DNA of 64,000 bases from contig NZ_DJJS01000001.1 in NCBI RefSeq assembly GCF_002434265.1, positions 310,001 to 374,000 of the forward strand, read 5' to 3'. The stretch is from Pseudomonas sp. UBA6562 (GTDB lineage: Bacteria > Pseudomonadota > Gammaproteobacteria > Pseudomonadales > Pseudomonadaceae). Under the pieces are notes generated by a model. That model worked only from the letters and a program-made list of their open reading frames with translations. It was not told the DNA's origin and made no database searches. How positions within the stretch are numbered: the stretch's first letter is position 1; each line of letters begins with the position of its first letter. Positions 25,125 to 33,835 of this stretch are shown here, in pieces. The translations under genes and the position numbers were made by a program.

Positions 25125-25792
25125 ACGGCGATCCTTTTTTGCAGACGCTTGACCAGCCAAGAAGCGGAGAAGCTGATGATGAAGTACACGGCACCGGCGA
25201 ACAGCAGGAACTCATGGGAACGACCGATGATGTCGCCGCTGGCGCGCGAGGCGTTGAGGAAGTCAATCAGGCCCACGGTGTAGACCAGCGAGGTGTCCTG
25301 GAACAGGATGATGCTCTGTTGCAGCAGCAGCGGCGTCATCTTGCGGAACGCCTGGGGCAGGATGATCAGGCGCATGGTCTGGCCGTAGCTCATGCCCAGC
25401 GCCTGGGCGGCGCCCATCTGGCCCTTGGAGATGGACTGCACGCCGGCGCGCACGATTTCGCAGAAGTACGCCGCCTCGAACATCATGAAGGCCACGACGC
25501 AGGAGGTGAACGCTCCGATCGGCGTGTCTTCCCCGGTGATCCAGCGCAGCACGAACGGCACCGCCAGGTAGAACCAGGTGATGACCAGCAGCAGTGGAAT
25601 GGAGCGGAAGTAATTGACGTAGGCACCCGCCACACGCGACAGCAGCTTGCTCGACGACAGCCGCATCAACGCCAGTACGGTACCCAGTGCGATACCTCCG
25701 ACGACGCCCATCACCATCAGTTGCAGAGTCAGCAACATGCCATTCCACAGGGCTGGCAGGGCAGGAATGATTTCGCTGAAATCCAGTTCCAT
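25121..25792 (-). CDS. aatM: Acidic amino acid ABC transporter permease AatM
   Basis: 223 residues, a HisM/GltK-type inner membrane permease with about five helices and the EAA-loop region (GVQSISKGQMGAAQALGMSY then GQTMRLIILPQAF). It begins MELDFSEIIPALPALWNGML. The start codon directly abuts the aatQ stop, and the end overlaps aatP as ATGA, so all three are coupled. Confidence 0.93.
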   Translation of the reverse strand: MELDFSEIIPALPALWNGMLLTLQLMVMGVVGGIALGTVLALMRLSSSKLLSRVAGAYVNYFRSIPLLLVITWFYLAVPFVLRWITGEDTPIGAFTSCVVAFMMFEAAYFCEIVRAGVQSISKGQMGAAQALGMSYGQTMRLIILPQAFRKMTPLLLQQSIILFQDTSLVYTVGLIDFLNASRASGDIIGRSHEFLLFAGAVYFIISFSASWLVKRLQKRIAV

Positions 25793-26539
25793 TTACTTGC
25801 CTCCTACGGAAATCAGGCCAGGCACGGCCACTTTTTTCTCGACCAGGCGCATCAGCAGCATCAGGCCCATGTTCAAGGTGAAGTAGATCAGCGTGGCGAG
25901 GGTGAAGGCTTCGAACAGGTTGGCGGAGAATTCCGCGGTCTGTTTGGTTTGCGCCAACAATTCCATCAAGCCGATCAGCGACGCTACCGACGAGTTCTTG
26001 AACACGTTGAGGAATTCGGAGGTGAGCGGTGGAATGATGATGCGGAACGCTTGCGGCAGCAGCACGTTGCTGTAGATCTGCGGCAGGCTGAAGCCCATGG
26101 CGCGGGCCGCCGATTCCTGACCCCGAGGCAATGCCTGGATACCGGTGCGCACTTGCTCGCAGACCCGTGCGGCGGTGAACAGGCCCAGGCAGACGATCAC
26201 GCTGATCAGCGCCGAGGTAGTGGGGTTGAGGTCTTGCTTGAACCATTCCTGCAGCCCCTCGGGCAGCAGGTCCGGTACCAGGAAGTACCAGATGAACAGT
26301 TGTACCAGCAGTGGCACGTTACGGAACAGTTCCACGTATGCGGTGGCGATTCCCGATACCAAGCGGTTCGGCACGGTGCGCATGACGCCGAGCACCGAAC
26401 CCAGCAACAGGGCGATGATCCAGGCGGAGACGGCGATGGCGATGGTCCAGCCTAGACCGGTGATGTACCAGTCGAGGTAGGTTTCGCTGCCTACGCCGGT
26501 GGACTTGAAGAAAACGCCCCAGTCCCAGTTGTAATTCAT
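25793..26539 (-). CDS. aatQ: Acidic amino acid ABC transporter permease AatQ
   Basis: 248 residues, a GltJ-type permease beginning MNYNWDWGVFFKSTGVGSET. It has several membrane helices (AVSAWIIALLLGSVLGVMRT) and the EAA loop (TGIQALPRGQESAARAMGFS). It pairs with AatM in the membrane. It is separated from aatJ by 143 bases holding a strong stem-loop, which fits high production of the binding protein and lower production of the membrane parts. Confidence 0.92.
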   Translation of the reverse strand: MNYNWDWGVFFKSTGVGSETYLDWYITGLGWTIAIAVSAWIIALLLGSVLGVMRTVPNRLVSGIATAYVELFRNVPLLVQLFIWYFLVPDLLPEGLQEWFKQDLNPTTSALISVIVCLGLFTAARVCEQVRTGIQALPRGQESAARAMGFSLPQIYSNVLLPQAFRIIIPPLTSEFLNVFKNSSVASLIGLMELLAQTKQTAEFSANLFEAFTLATLIYFTLNMGLMLLMRLVEKKVAVPGLISVGGK

Positions 26540-26581
26540 CGGGATTTCCCCTCAGACGGTTGTTTCACAGGCACCTTCCAA

Positions 26582-26609
26582 CATCCGAGGGCGCGGGCGC
26601 CCTCGGATG
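26582..26609 (-). repeat. Stem-loop between aatJ and aatQ
   Basis: Perfect 13-base inverted repeat CATCCGAGGGCGC / GCGCCCTCGGATG with a two-base centre. There is no following T-run. Such hairpins after binding-protein genes stabilise the upstream message or lower read-through, giving an excess of binding protein over permease. Confidence 0.75.
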
Positions 26610-26682
26610 AGAGGTTAGACACTTACGGAAGGCCTGCCGGGTTAAATCGTGCGCGCGCTGCGCTGCAGGCCTGGGACAGGGG

Positions 26683-27600
26683 TCAGGCTTTCTTGTCGTC
26701 GGCGGCTTTGTCGGTCGGCTCGGCAATCAGCTTCTTGAGCTCGTCGCTCATCGGGAACTGCAGGTTCAAGCCTTTTGGCGGGATGGGCTGCTGGAACCAC
26801 TTGTCGTAGCTCTTCTCGACCTCGCCGGCTTTGAAGTAGGTGACAATGGCGTCATCGACGGCTTTCTTGAAGGCTGGGTCGCCCTTGCGGACCATGCAGC
26901 CGTAGATTTCATAAGACTGTGGCGTGCCGGTGATCACCCAGTCCGAAGGCTTTTTGGCCTTGGCCATTTCGCCGGCCAGCAGGGCGTCGTCCATCATGAA
27001 AGCCACGGCACGGCCGCCTTCGAGCATGTTGAAGGACTCGCCGTGGTCCTTGGCGGAAATGATGTTCATCTTCATCTGCTTGTCGGCGTTCATCGCCTTG
27101 AGCAGGCGCTCGGACGTGGTGCCAGCGGTGGTGACGACGTTCTTGCCGGCCAGGTCGGCGAAGTCTTTGTATGCAGGTTGGCCGTCTTTGACCTTGGTCA
27201 GCAAGCGAGTGCCGACTTCGAAGATGCCTACCGAGAAGTCGACTTGCTGTTGGCGCTCGACATTGTTGGTGGTGGAGCCGCATTCCAGGTCGACGGTGCC
27301 GTTCTGCACCAGTGGGATACGGGTCTGCGAGGTGACGAGGTTGTACTTGACCTTGATGTCGGTGCCCAGTTGCTTCTTCAGCGCATCGACCACTGCGAGT
27401 TGAATGTCGTGGGAGTAGCCGACGGGTTCAGCAGTGCCGGCCAGATAGGAAAACGGAATGGAGGAGTCGCGATGGCCCAGGGTGATGGTGCCGGAATCCT
27501 TGATCTTCTTCAGCGTGCCAGTCAGCTCTTCAGCCATGACCGGAGAGGCGATGACTGCAGCCGCGATGGCTGCGCCCAGCAATTGACGAACGATTCGCAT
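26683..27600 (-). CDS. aatJ: Acidic amino acid periplasmic binding protein AatJ
   Basis: 305 residues. Signal peptide MRIVRQLLGAAIAAAVIASPVMAEE, then the solute-binding fold of the GltI type (LGHRDSSIPFSYLAGTAEPV, VDLECGSTTNNVERQQQVDF, NMLEGGRAVAFMMDDALLAG). It captures glutamate and aspartate in the periplasm for AatQMP. Start 27600 is preceded by GAGGA with seven-base spacing; the frame also opens one codon earlier at TTG. The upstream region carries a sigma-54 promoter and two AauR-type sites. Lysine-rich C-terminus DKAADDKKA. Confidence 0.94.
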   Translation of the reverse strand: MRIVRQLLGAAIAAAVIASPVMAEELTGTLKKIKDSGTITLGHRDSSIPFSYLAGTAEPVGYSHDIQLAVVDALKKQLGTDIKVKYNLVTSQTRIPLVQNGTVDLECGSTTNNVERQQQVDFSVGIFEVGTRLLTKVKDGQPAYKDFADLAGKNVVTTAGTTSERLLKAMNADKQMKMNIISAKDHGESFNMLEGGRAVAFMMDDALLAGEMAKAKKPSDWVITGTPQSYEIYGCMVRKGDPAFKKAVDDAIVTYFKAGEVEKSYDKWFQQPIPPKGLNLQFPMSDELKKLIAEPTDKAADDKKA

Positions 27601-27694
27601 CAAATTTTCCTCGACGTGTTTGTTTTTTTTATTGAGCCGTTGGCGGACTCTTTAGCTTCAACGAATACAAGTGCATTCGGCTGCAAAGTGTAGA

Positions 27695-27709
27695 GCATGA
27701 GTCGTGCCA
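27695..27709 (-). promoter_or_regulatory. Sigma-54 promoter of aatJ
   Basis: On the minus strand TGGCACGACTCATGC: the -24 element TGGCAC and the -12 GC are at exact GG-N10-GC spacing (consensus TGGCAC-N5-TTGC, one mismatch). Transcription should begin about 80 bases before the aatJ ATG. Confidence 0.8.
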
Positions 27710-27785
27710 ATGGTGCGAAATAAGATCAAACCTGCTGGGATTAGGCTGTCGAAAGGGTGAATTTCTATGTTTCAACGGCTTTTTG

Positions 27786-27799
27786 TACGGTATTCCGAC
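27786..27799 (-). promoter_or_regulatory. AauR-type operator, distal to nearest promoter edge (imperfect)
   Basis: On the minus strand GTCGGAATACCGTA, 8 of 10 positions of the AauR motif TTCGG-N4-CCGAA (motif from memory of the P. putida Aau literature). Its spacer AATA is identical to that of the second site. It lies about 77 bases upstream of the -24 element. Confidence 0.6.
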
Positions 27800-27817
27800 T
27801 AAGAGCGGGTCGGGGCA

Positions 27818-27831
27818 TTCGGAATACCGAA
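27818..27831 (+). promoter_or_regulatory. AauR-type operator (perfect)
   Basis: TTCGGAATACCGAA, a perfect TTCGG-N4-CCGAA. Its centre is 32 bases, about three helical turns, from the imperfect site. The two together form an upstream activating region about 80-135 bases from the sigma-54 promoter. Confidence 0.7.
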
Positions 27832-27938
27832 CAAACTACGCCATGCAGCATCCGCTCCGATGTGCTGCGGTAACACTGTCGTCCCATCGCGTCTGGCGAA
27901 CCGGGTCTTCTGCGGTTTTCTGCACAGGAAAACGCACC

Positions 27939-30900
27939 ATGAAGACTCACTTCATTCCAGCCGACTCAGTCGATCGCCTGATCGCCGACCGCTTGCCGGC
28001 AGGGTTGATCCACACCGATGTCGATCAGATCCGTGCCCTGCACCAGGCGATGCGTCGTGAGCAGCAGTCGGCAGAGCAGGTCGCCGGCCATTTCGAGGCA
28101 CTGCCATCGATCGACGTCTTTGCCACGCCTCTACTGGTTCAGGCACTGCGACACATTGGCCTGCCTAATGCCGACGTCCGCGCCATGAGCGTGCAGATCG
28201 AACAGACGGTCGAGCTGCCTGCCGTGTCGCCCAAGCTGCTGGCCAACCGCCACATCTACCGCTCGCGTCGTAGCCTGCTGGCTGCTGCGTTGCACAATTT
28301 CCATGCAGAGGAGCTCGCACCGGACCTGTCGCGTCGGGCCTGGCTGGTCGGTAGCGACGGGCAACGATTGCCTCTGAGCTTCGAAGCGTTCGCACGCTGT
28401 TGCCGCCAGCTCGATCTAGGCGGACGGTACCAGCGACTGCTGGCGGCGTTGCTCTCGCCCAAGGACAGGCCTACCGCGCCTACAGGGACCGCGAGCAAGG
28501 CCGTGGAGGAATTGCTGGAGGGCAACCTTCAGGCGCAGATGGAAGTGGCCATGCGCCTGGCCAGGTTCGAGGGCGATCTCGACGAAGCCGATTTCAACCG
28601 TATGCTGCCCCTCTGGATGCCCTTGCAAGACGTTGTTCTACCCCAGGGCGCAGCGACGCCACGGCAGCTTTATCTGCTGGGCAAGCCCATACAGGGTGTG
28701 GTCACCGTGGAGCATCGCGAGACCGAAGGCGGGGCCCTGCAGTCGATTACTCTGTGGATTGCGCAGGACCCCTTGGTTCCGGTCACCCGCCATCTGTCCT
28801 GGGAGGCGCTCTATCGCTGGCTCGGCAGGCGGTTGCGCAACGCGCGCTTTCGACGATTCTTCGCACGCTTCATCGGCGAGCGCGACCGCACCGCATTCGT
28901 GCAGGCTTTGGTCGGCGCGCTGAACGCCGCCCCGCTCGGCACTGCGCCGCAACTCGACGGGCGTAACCTGGCCATCGACAGGCCGCTGGTTCAACACTTG
29001 CGGCGGCTGCAGACCCGCAAGATGCTCGACGACGCCCGCGTGCTCGCAGTGCCCACAGGCGACGAAGACCTGGCCAGCCGCCATGCGCGCCTGCAGGCCG
29101 CGCTCGGGGCGGGTCTGGATCTGCTCAGCCTCGCCGCGCTGTTCGTGCCCGGCCTCGGTGAAATCATGCTGGTCGTTTCTGCGGCGCAGATCGCTTCGCA
29201 GGTATACGAAGGCTACGAAGACTGGCGCATCGGCGACCGTCAGGGCGCGCTGGACCACCTGTTCGCGGTGGTGGAGATGGTCGCTGTCGCAGCCGCCACC
29301 GGCGCTGCCGGATACGCTGCCGTAAATACCCTCAAACGGGTCGCGTTCGTCGACGCGCTGACGCCTGCCGTGGGCACGACGGGGCAACTGCGCTTGCTGC
29401 ATACCGACCCCCCCGTGCATGTCCTGGCAAAGCCGGGCGACCTGTTCAGGCGTATGGGCGGCCCTTTCGCCCAAGTTCCAGACTGGCAGGCCGAAGCGCT
29501 TCTGCAGGTAATGGACCTGACGCCCGATCGACTGCGACGGTTGCATACCGAAGGCGCACCGATGCCGGCCAGGTTGCACGATGCCCATGCGCGCATGATG
29601 CTGCACGAGCGGTCGCCGACATTGCGCGGCGCAGCCTTCGAGGCCGAGTGGGCACGCCTGCAACCGCCAGCGTTGCCCGATGAGGCTCTGTTGATCCGTT
29701 CGTTCCCCAGCCTGTCGAAGCGCCAGGCCGCCGAACTCTTGGAACGCGCCAGCAGTGCGCAGATCGACGCCATGCATGCTAGCGGCCGGGTCCCGCTGGG
29801 TATCGCCGAACAAGCGCGCTGGGCTGTGCGCGATGCCCGTCTGGATCGGGCTTGCCTGGGTCTTCACATCGAACAGGCGGCCAATGCCGATACCGAACAT
29901 CTGGCATTGGGGTTGCTCGAGCGCTCGGCACGCTGGTCGAGCGATACGGGGGTGCAAATACGCGAGGGTAGCGAAGCGGGGCCCGTCGTCGCTTCGACCG
30001 TGCTGGAGCACGGCGCGACCCCCAGAATCATCGTACGCACAGACGATGGCTACCTGACACATTCCGAGCGACCTACGCCTCCGGCCGACGGCCCCGGCAG
30101 CCTGTGGCAGGCGCTGCTGTCGAGCCTCGAGCCCGTACACGAGCGACTGCTGGACGATGCGGCGCCGACCGCTGAGCAGTTGCGCATATGGTTGGCCGAA
30201 CAGGCCGGCGCCGACCGCCAGCGCTGTGCCGATGTGTTGGGCATGGCACCTGTGGGCATCGGCCTGCGGCCGCCGATGCGGTTGGCCGATGGGCGCCTGG
30301 GTTATCCGCTCAGCGGTAGGCTGCCAGGAGGTCGCGAGACCCTTCGCCACGGTGTGCGGCGTATCTACCCCACGCTCAGTGATACCCAGCTGGAAGTCTA
30401 CATTCTCGAGTTGGTCAACAGTCGCGCCGACCTGTGGCAACACTGCGCCCAACTCGAGCGAACCCTCTCCAGCCTCAACCAGGCGTTGCAACGCTGGCGC
30501 GACGAGGCCGGACTGGTCGCTTCCATCGGGCGCAGACGCGTGGCTACCCAGTTGCGCCGTTGCTGGCGGCGCAAGCTGGTCAACTATGCGGACGAATACG
30601 TCCTCGACATCCAGGGCGAGCGTGTCGGCAGCTTGCCATCGTTGCCGGCTGAGGTGGATTTCTCCCATGTCAGACGGCTGATCCTGCGCGATATGGGGCT
30701 TGCCAGCATCGACGAGGATTTCCTGCGCCGGTTCAGCAAGATCACGGAGTTGGACCTGCGCAACAATCGGCTCACCGAAGTGCCGGCCGGGCTCGAACAC
30801 CTGACCCAATTGCGCATCCTGAACCTGGCCCACAATCGAATCGTCATCACCGAACAAAGCAGTCAGCGGCTGTCACAGTTGACGTATCTGCAGATACTTA

Positions 30901-32111
30901 GCCTCAGCCACAATCCTCTGGGACAGGCCCCTCGCTTAACCAGCTTGCAGCGCTTGAACCACCTCAACCTACGTGCGACCGGTTTGGAGACGTTACCCGA
31001 CCTGGCCGAAACGTTGCCATGGCGCGCCCATCTGGATTTGCGCAACAACCGCATCACGCAATTGCGCCAGCACGTGCTCGGCCTGTGGCACGACCTGCAG
31101 CGCGTCAGCCTGCACGACAATCCCCTGGATTCGGCAAGCGCCCAGGCCCATGACCGACTCAGCCGGGCCAACGGCCCAAGCGGCCGGCGCAGCCTTCGGC
31201 GCGTCCATGCCGCCATCACCGATGCGGTGTTGGAGCGGTGGATGGGCTCAAGCAGCCTGGTCGAGCGCTCGCGCCGCTTGCAGTTGTGGAGCGAGCTGAA
31301 TGCGCAGGAAGGTTCGAACGACCTGTTCCGTTTCCTGGCGGACTTCGCCGACACCACCGAGTTCGAAGAGCGACCGGGCCAGTACCAAAGCCGCGTCTGG
31401 TACATGTTGGAAGCGGCGCATGAGCATGAGGCTTTGCGCCTGCGTCTGTTCGAAACCGCGGCCGGGGAGCGGACCTGCGAAGACCGCTTGCTGCTCGTCA
31501 TGTCCCAGCTGGAACTGAGCGTGCTGGTCGAGCGTGCGATGGTCGACGGCCCAGCGGCAGAAGTGGAGAGCAGACTGCTCAAACTCCAGCGTTCGCTGTT
31601 CCGTCTCGATGTGCTGGACGAAATCTGTACGAGGCACATCGAGTACATGCGTGAGGCCGGCGTCAGGCATCTGGACGAAATCGAAGTCCGGTTGTTCTAC
31701 CGGGTCAAACTCAAGCAGGAACTGGACTTGCCGGCGACACCCGACAGCATGTACTACGGTGAGTTCGCCAACGTCAGCCGCAATGATCTGCGTCGCGCGG
31801 CCAGTGCGGTGCTGGCGGTGGAAACGCCGGAGGCGCTGGCTGCATCGCTGGCGCAGCGTCCGTTCTGGCAGCAGTTCGTACGCACTCGCTACGCCGAGCG
31901 TTTCGAGGCCCTCACCGCGCCCTTCTACGAACGGCTGGAGGCGCTCGAAGCACAGGGGCTCGACTCTGCACAGTGGGTCGAGTCGAGCAATCGGTTGAAG
32001 GAAGAGCTGGACAGCGCCGAACAGGCGCTGATCCGAACCTTGGCCGACGAAGCCTACGCCCGCACTGCCGGCTCGACGCCGCCCACAATGGTCAGCGGGG
32101 CAGGGGAGTAG
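27939..32111 (+). CDS. Giant LRR-NEL protein, candidate E3 ubiquitin ligase effector
   Basis: 1390 residues from the ATG at 27939 (AGGA nine bases upstream); the frame is open 52 codons further, but that part overlaps the AauR operators and looks non-coding. Residues 1-380 resemble the N-terminal region of Pseudomonas dermonecrotic-toxin-like proteins. Around 388-462 is a hydrophobic, helix-rich stretch (LDLLSLAALFVPGLGEIMLV). Seven leucine-rich repeats span about 904-1070 (ELDLRNNRLTEVP, LNLAHNRI, HLDLRNNRITQL). The C-terminal ~300 residues match the NEL fold of IpaH/SspH/SlrP, with catalytic Cys1180 in the CxD motif (TCEDRLLLVMSQLE). It would ubiquitinate host proteins if delivered into a eukaryotic cell. 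No secretion genes are near. Its 3' end overlaps glpD by 58 bases. Confidence 0.8.
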   Translation: MKTHFIPADSVDRLIADRLPAGLIHTDVDQIRALHQAMRREQQSAEQVAGHFEALPSIDVFATPLLVQALRHIGLPNADVRAMSVQIEQTVELPAVSPKLLANRHIYRSRRSLLAAALHNFHAEELAPDLSRRAWLVGSDGQRLPLSFEAFARCCRQLDLGGRYQRLLAALLSPKDRPTAPTGTASKAVEELLEGNLQAQMEVAMRLARFEGDLDEADFNRMLPLWMPLQDVVLPQGAATPRQLYLLGKPIQGVVTVEHRETEGGALQSITLWIAQDPLVPVTRHLSWEALYRWLGRRLRNARFRRFFARFIGERDRTAFVQALVGALNAAPLGTAPQLDGRNLAIDRPLVQHLRRLQTRKMLDDARVLAVPTGDEDLASRHARLQAALGAGLDLLSLAALFVPGLGEIMLVVSAAQIASQVYEGYEDWRIGDRQGALDHLFAVVEMVAVAAATGAAGYAAVNTLKRVAFVDALTPAVGTTGQLRLLHTDPPVHVLAKPGDLFRRMGGPFAQVPDWQAEALLQVMDLTPDRLRRLHTEGAPMPARLHDAHARMMLHERSPTLRGAAFEAEWARLQPPALPDEALLIRSFPSLSKRQAAELLERASSAQIDAMHASGRVPLGIAEQARWAVRDARLDRACLGLHIEQAANADTEHLALGLLERSARWSSDTGVQIREGSEAGPVVASTVLEHGATPRIIVRTDDGYLTHSERPTPPADGPGSLWQALLSSLEPVHERLLDDAAPTAEQLRIWLAEQAGADRQRCADVLGMAPVGIGLRPPMRLADGRLGYPLSGRLPGGRETLRHGVRRIYPTLSDTQLEVYILELVNSRADLWQHCAQLERTLSSLNQALQRWRDEAGLVASIGRRRVATQLRRCWRRKLVNYADEYVLDIQGERVGSLPSLPAEVDFSHVRRLILRDMGLASIDEDFLRRFSKITELDLRNNRLTEVPAGLEHLTQLRILNLAHNRIVITEQSSQRLSQLTYLQILSLSHNPLGQAPRLTSLQRLNHLNLRATGLETLPDLAETLPWRAHLDLRNNRITQLRQHVLGLWHDLQRVSLHDNPLDSASAQAHDRLSRANGPSGRRSLRRVHAAITDAVLERWMGSSSLVERSRRLQLWSELNAQEGSNDLFRFLADFADTTEFEERPGQYQSRVWYMLEAAHEHEALRLRLFETAAGERTCEDRLLLVMSQLELSVLVERAMVDGPAAEVESRLLKLQRSLFRLDVLDEICTRHIEYMREAGVRHLDEIEVRLFYRVKLKQELDLPATPDSMYYGEFANVSRNDLRRAASAVLAVETPEALAASLAQRPFWQQFVRTRYAERFEALTAPFYERLEALEAQGLDSAQWVESSNRLKEELDSAEQALIRTLADEAYARTAGSTPPTMVSGAGE

Positions 32112-33652
32112 ACGTCGGCGACGAAAGCCTGGACAGGGGCGCCATGGCGCTGGGCGAGATAATCGCGCAGCGTCTGCTGCTCGGCAGGCGTGGTCAGCAG
32201 ACCCAGCTTGGACCGGCGCCAGAGGATGTCGTCAGCCTCCACGGCCCATTCGTGCTCGCACAGGTAATCGACTTCCCGGGCGAACAGCCCACCGCCGATG
32301 CGTTGGCCCAGGCCCTCTGGCCCGGCCACGCCTTCGAGCAACTTCCAGGCACGGCTACCGTAGGTCTGCGCCCAACGCTGAGCGATGTCGGCCGGGAGCC
32401 AGGCATGCTTGGCCAGTAGCGCTTCGACCAACGCCGACACGCTGCTCATCTGCTCGCCACCGGGCAAGGGCGAGGTGGCCGTCCAGCTATCGCCCATCTG
32501 CGAGAAGAACGGCTTGAGCCGTACCATGGCCGACTCGGCCAGCTTGCGGTAGGTGGTCAGCTTGCCGCCGAAGACCGACAGCAGCGGCGCCTGCCCGGCT
32601 TCGTCCGACAGCGCCAGGGTGTAGTCGCGGGTGACCGCCGACGGGTTGTCGGACTCGTCGTTGCACAGCGGGCGTACGCCCGAGAAGGTGTGCTTGATGT
32701 CGCCACGGCTGATCTGGTGGTTGAAATGGGTATTGACCACGTTCAACAGGTAGTCGGTTTCCGCCTCGGTGATCGCCACCTTGGCCGGATCGCCGCTGTA
32801 CTCGCGGTCGGTGGTGCCGACCAGGGTGAAGCGGTCCAGGTAAGGAATGCAGAACACGATGCGTTGATCTTCGTTCTGCAGGATGTAGGCCTGTTCGCCT
32901 TCGTACAAGCGCGGCACGATCAGGTGGCTGCCCTGGATCAAACGGATGCCGTAAGGGGCGGTGAGCTGCAAGTCGTCCTTGATGAACTTGGCGACCCATG
33001 GCCCGGCAGCGTTGACCAGCGCACGTGCCTTGATCGATTCGCGGCGGCCGTCTGCATGCTCCAGCTCCACTTGCCACAGACCGCCGACGCGCTGGGCGCT
33101 CAGGCAGCGGGTACGGGTACGGATGTCGGCACCGTGTTCGCGGGCGGTCATGGCATTGAGTGCTACCAGGCGCGCGTCGTCCACCCAGCAGTCGGCGTAT
33201 TCGAAACCGCGGGTGATGGCCGTCTTGAGCGGGTAGCCCGGGCCGAAGCGCAGGCTGCGCGAGGCACCCAGGCGTTTGCGCTTGCCCAGGTGGTCATACA
33301 GGAACAGGCCGGCGCGGATCATCCAGGCAGGGCGCAGGTGCGGGCGGTGCGGCAGCACGAAGCGCATCGGTTTGACGATGTGGGGCGCCTTGGCCAACAG
33401 CACTTCACGCTCTGCCAGCGCTTCGCGCACCAGACGGAATTCGTAATGCTCCAGGTAGCGCAAACCGCCATGGATCAGCTTGCTGCTGGCCGAGGAGGTG
33501 TGTTGCGCCAGATCGTCCTTCTCGCACAGAAAGACTTTCAAACCACGCCCGGCCGCGTCAGCGGCGATGCCGACACCGTTGATGCCGCCACCGATCACGG
33601 CAACGTCGTAGCAGTCGGCAGGGGAAGAGGTGGGGCGGGCTGGCTGGGACAC
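32054..33652 (-). CDS. glpD: Aerobic glycerol-3-phosphate dehydrogenase GlpD
   Basis: 532 residues from GTG 33652, which has AGGAGA eight bases upstream; an ATG 14 codons earlier lies next to the operator and lacks a binding site. The FAD-binding motif is YDVAVIGGGINGVGIAADAA, followed by the glp signatures SSKLIHGGLRYLEHYEFRLV and FGGKLTTYRKLAE. It oxidises glycerol-3-phosphate to DHAP at the inner membrane and passes electrons to quinone. It belongs with glpR, glpK and glpF on the same strand but has its own control region. The C-terminus (YSPAPLTIVGGVEPAVRA) runs 58 bases into the end of the convergent NEL gene. Confidence 0.94.
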   Translation of the reverse strand: MSQPARPTSSPADCYDVAVIGGGINGVGIAADAAGRGLKVFLCEKDDLAQHTSSASSKLIHGGLRYLEHYEFRLVREALAEREVLLAKAPHIVKPMRFVLPHRPHLRPAWMIRAGLFLYDHLGKRKRLGASRSLRFGPGYPLKTAITRGFEYADCWVDDARLVALNAMTAREHGADIRTRTRCLSAQRVGGLWQVELEHADGRRESIKARALVNAAGPWVAKFIKDDLQLTAPYGIRLIQGSHLIVPRLYEGEQAYILQNEDQRIVFCIPYLDRFTLVGTTDREYSGDPAKVAITEAETDYLLNVVNTHFNHQISRGDIKHTFSGVRPLCNDESDNPSAVTRDYTLALSDEAGQAPLLSVFGGKLTTYRKLAESAMVRLKPFFSQMGDSWTATSPLPGGEQMSSVSALVEALLAKHAWLPADIAQRWAQTYGSRAWKLLEGVAGPEGLGQRIGGGLFAREVDYLCEHEWAVEADDILWRRSKLGLLTTPAEQQTLRDYLAQRHGAPVQAFVADVYSPAPLTIVGGVEPAVRA

Positions 33653-33695
33653 GGTAACGGTCTCCTGGGTGCTCGAATCATCGAAAATGAACATT

Positions 33696-33715
33696 TGTGT
33701 TCGTTTGCGAAAATA
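33696..33715 (-). promoter_or_regulatory. GlpR operator-like site before glpD
   Basis: On the minus strand TATTTTCGCAAACGAACACA agrees at 17 of 20 positions with the E. coli GlpR operator consensus WATKYTCGWTAWCGMWCATW (recalled). GAACAT half-sites recur at 33689, 33780 and 33790, the last two spaced one helical turn apart. This suggests cooperative GlpR repression of glpD. Confidence 0.6.
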
Positions 33716-33835
33716 CTAGCGCATGTGTGGGTCGTCTGCCAGCCCGTGTATCGATAAATCGACGACGTGACAGCTAAGTGAACATAAACGAACATTTTGA
33801 TGAAGGGGGTGTACCCGCTGCCGCACCCCAGGGGG

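Noticed and set aside
27788..27829. The 11-base inverted repeat read as a terminator or RNA hairpin
   Set aside because: There is no T-run, and the arms are better explained as two copies of the AauR motif in opposite orientation.
27783..27938. A 52-codon N-terminal extension of the NEL protein
   Set aside because: It starts at TTG, spans both AauR-type operators, and has no ribosome site, whereas the ATG at 27939 has AGGA at good spacing.
28638..30857. A 739-codon minus-strand frame inside the NEL gene
   Set aside because: Antisense shadow without domains; the plus strand carries LRR and NEL domains in one frame.
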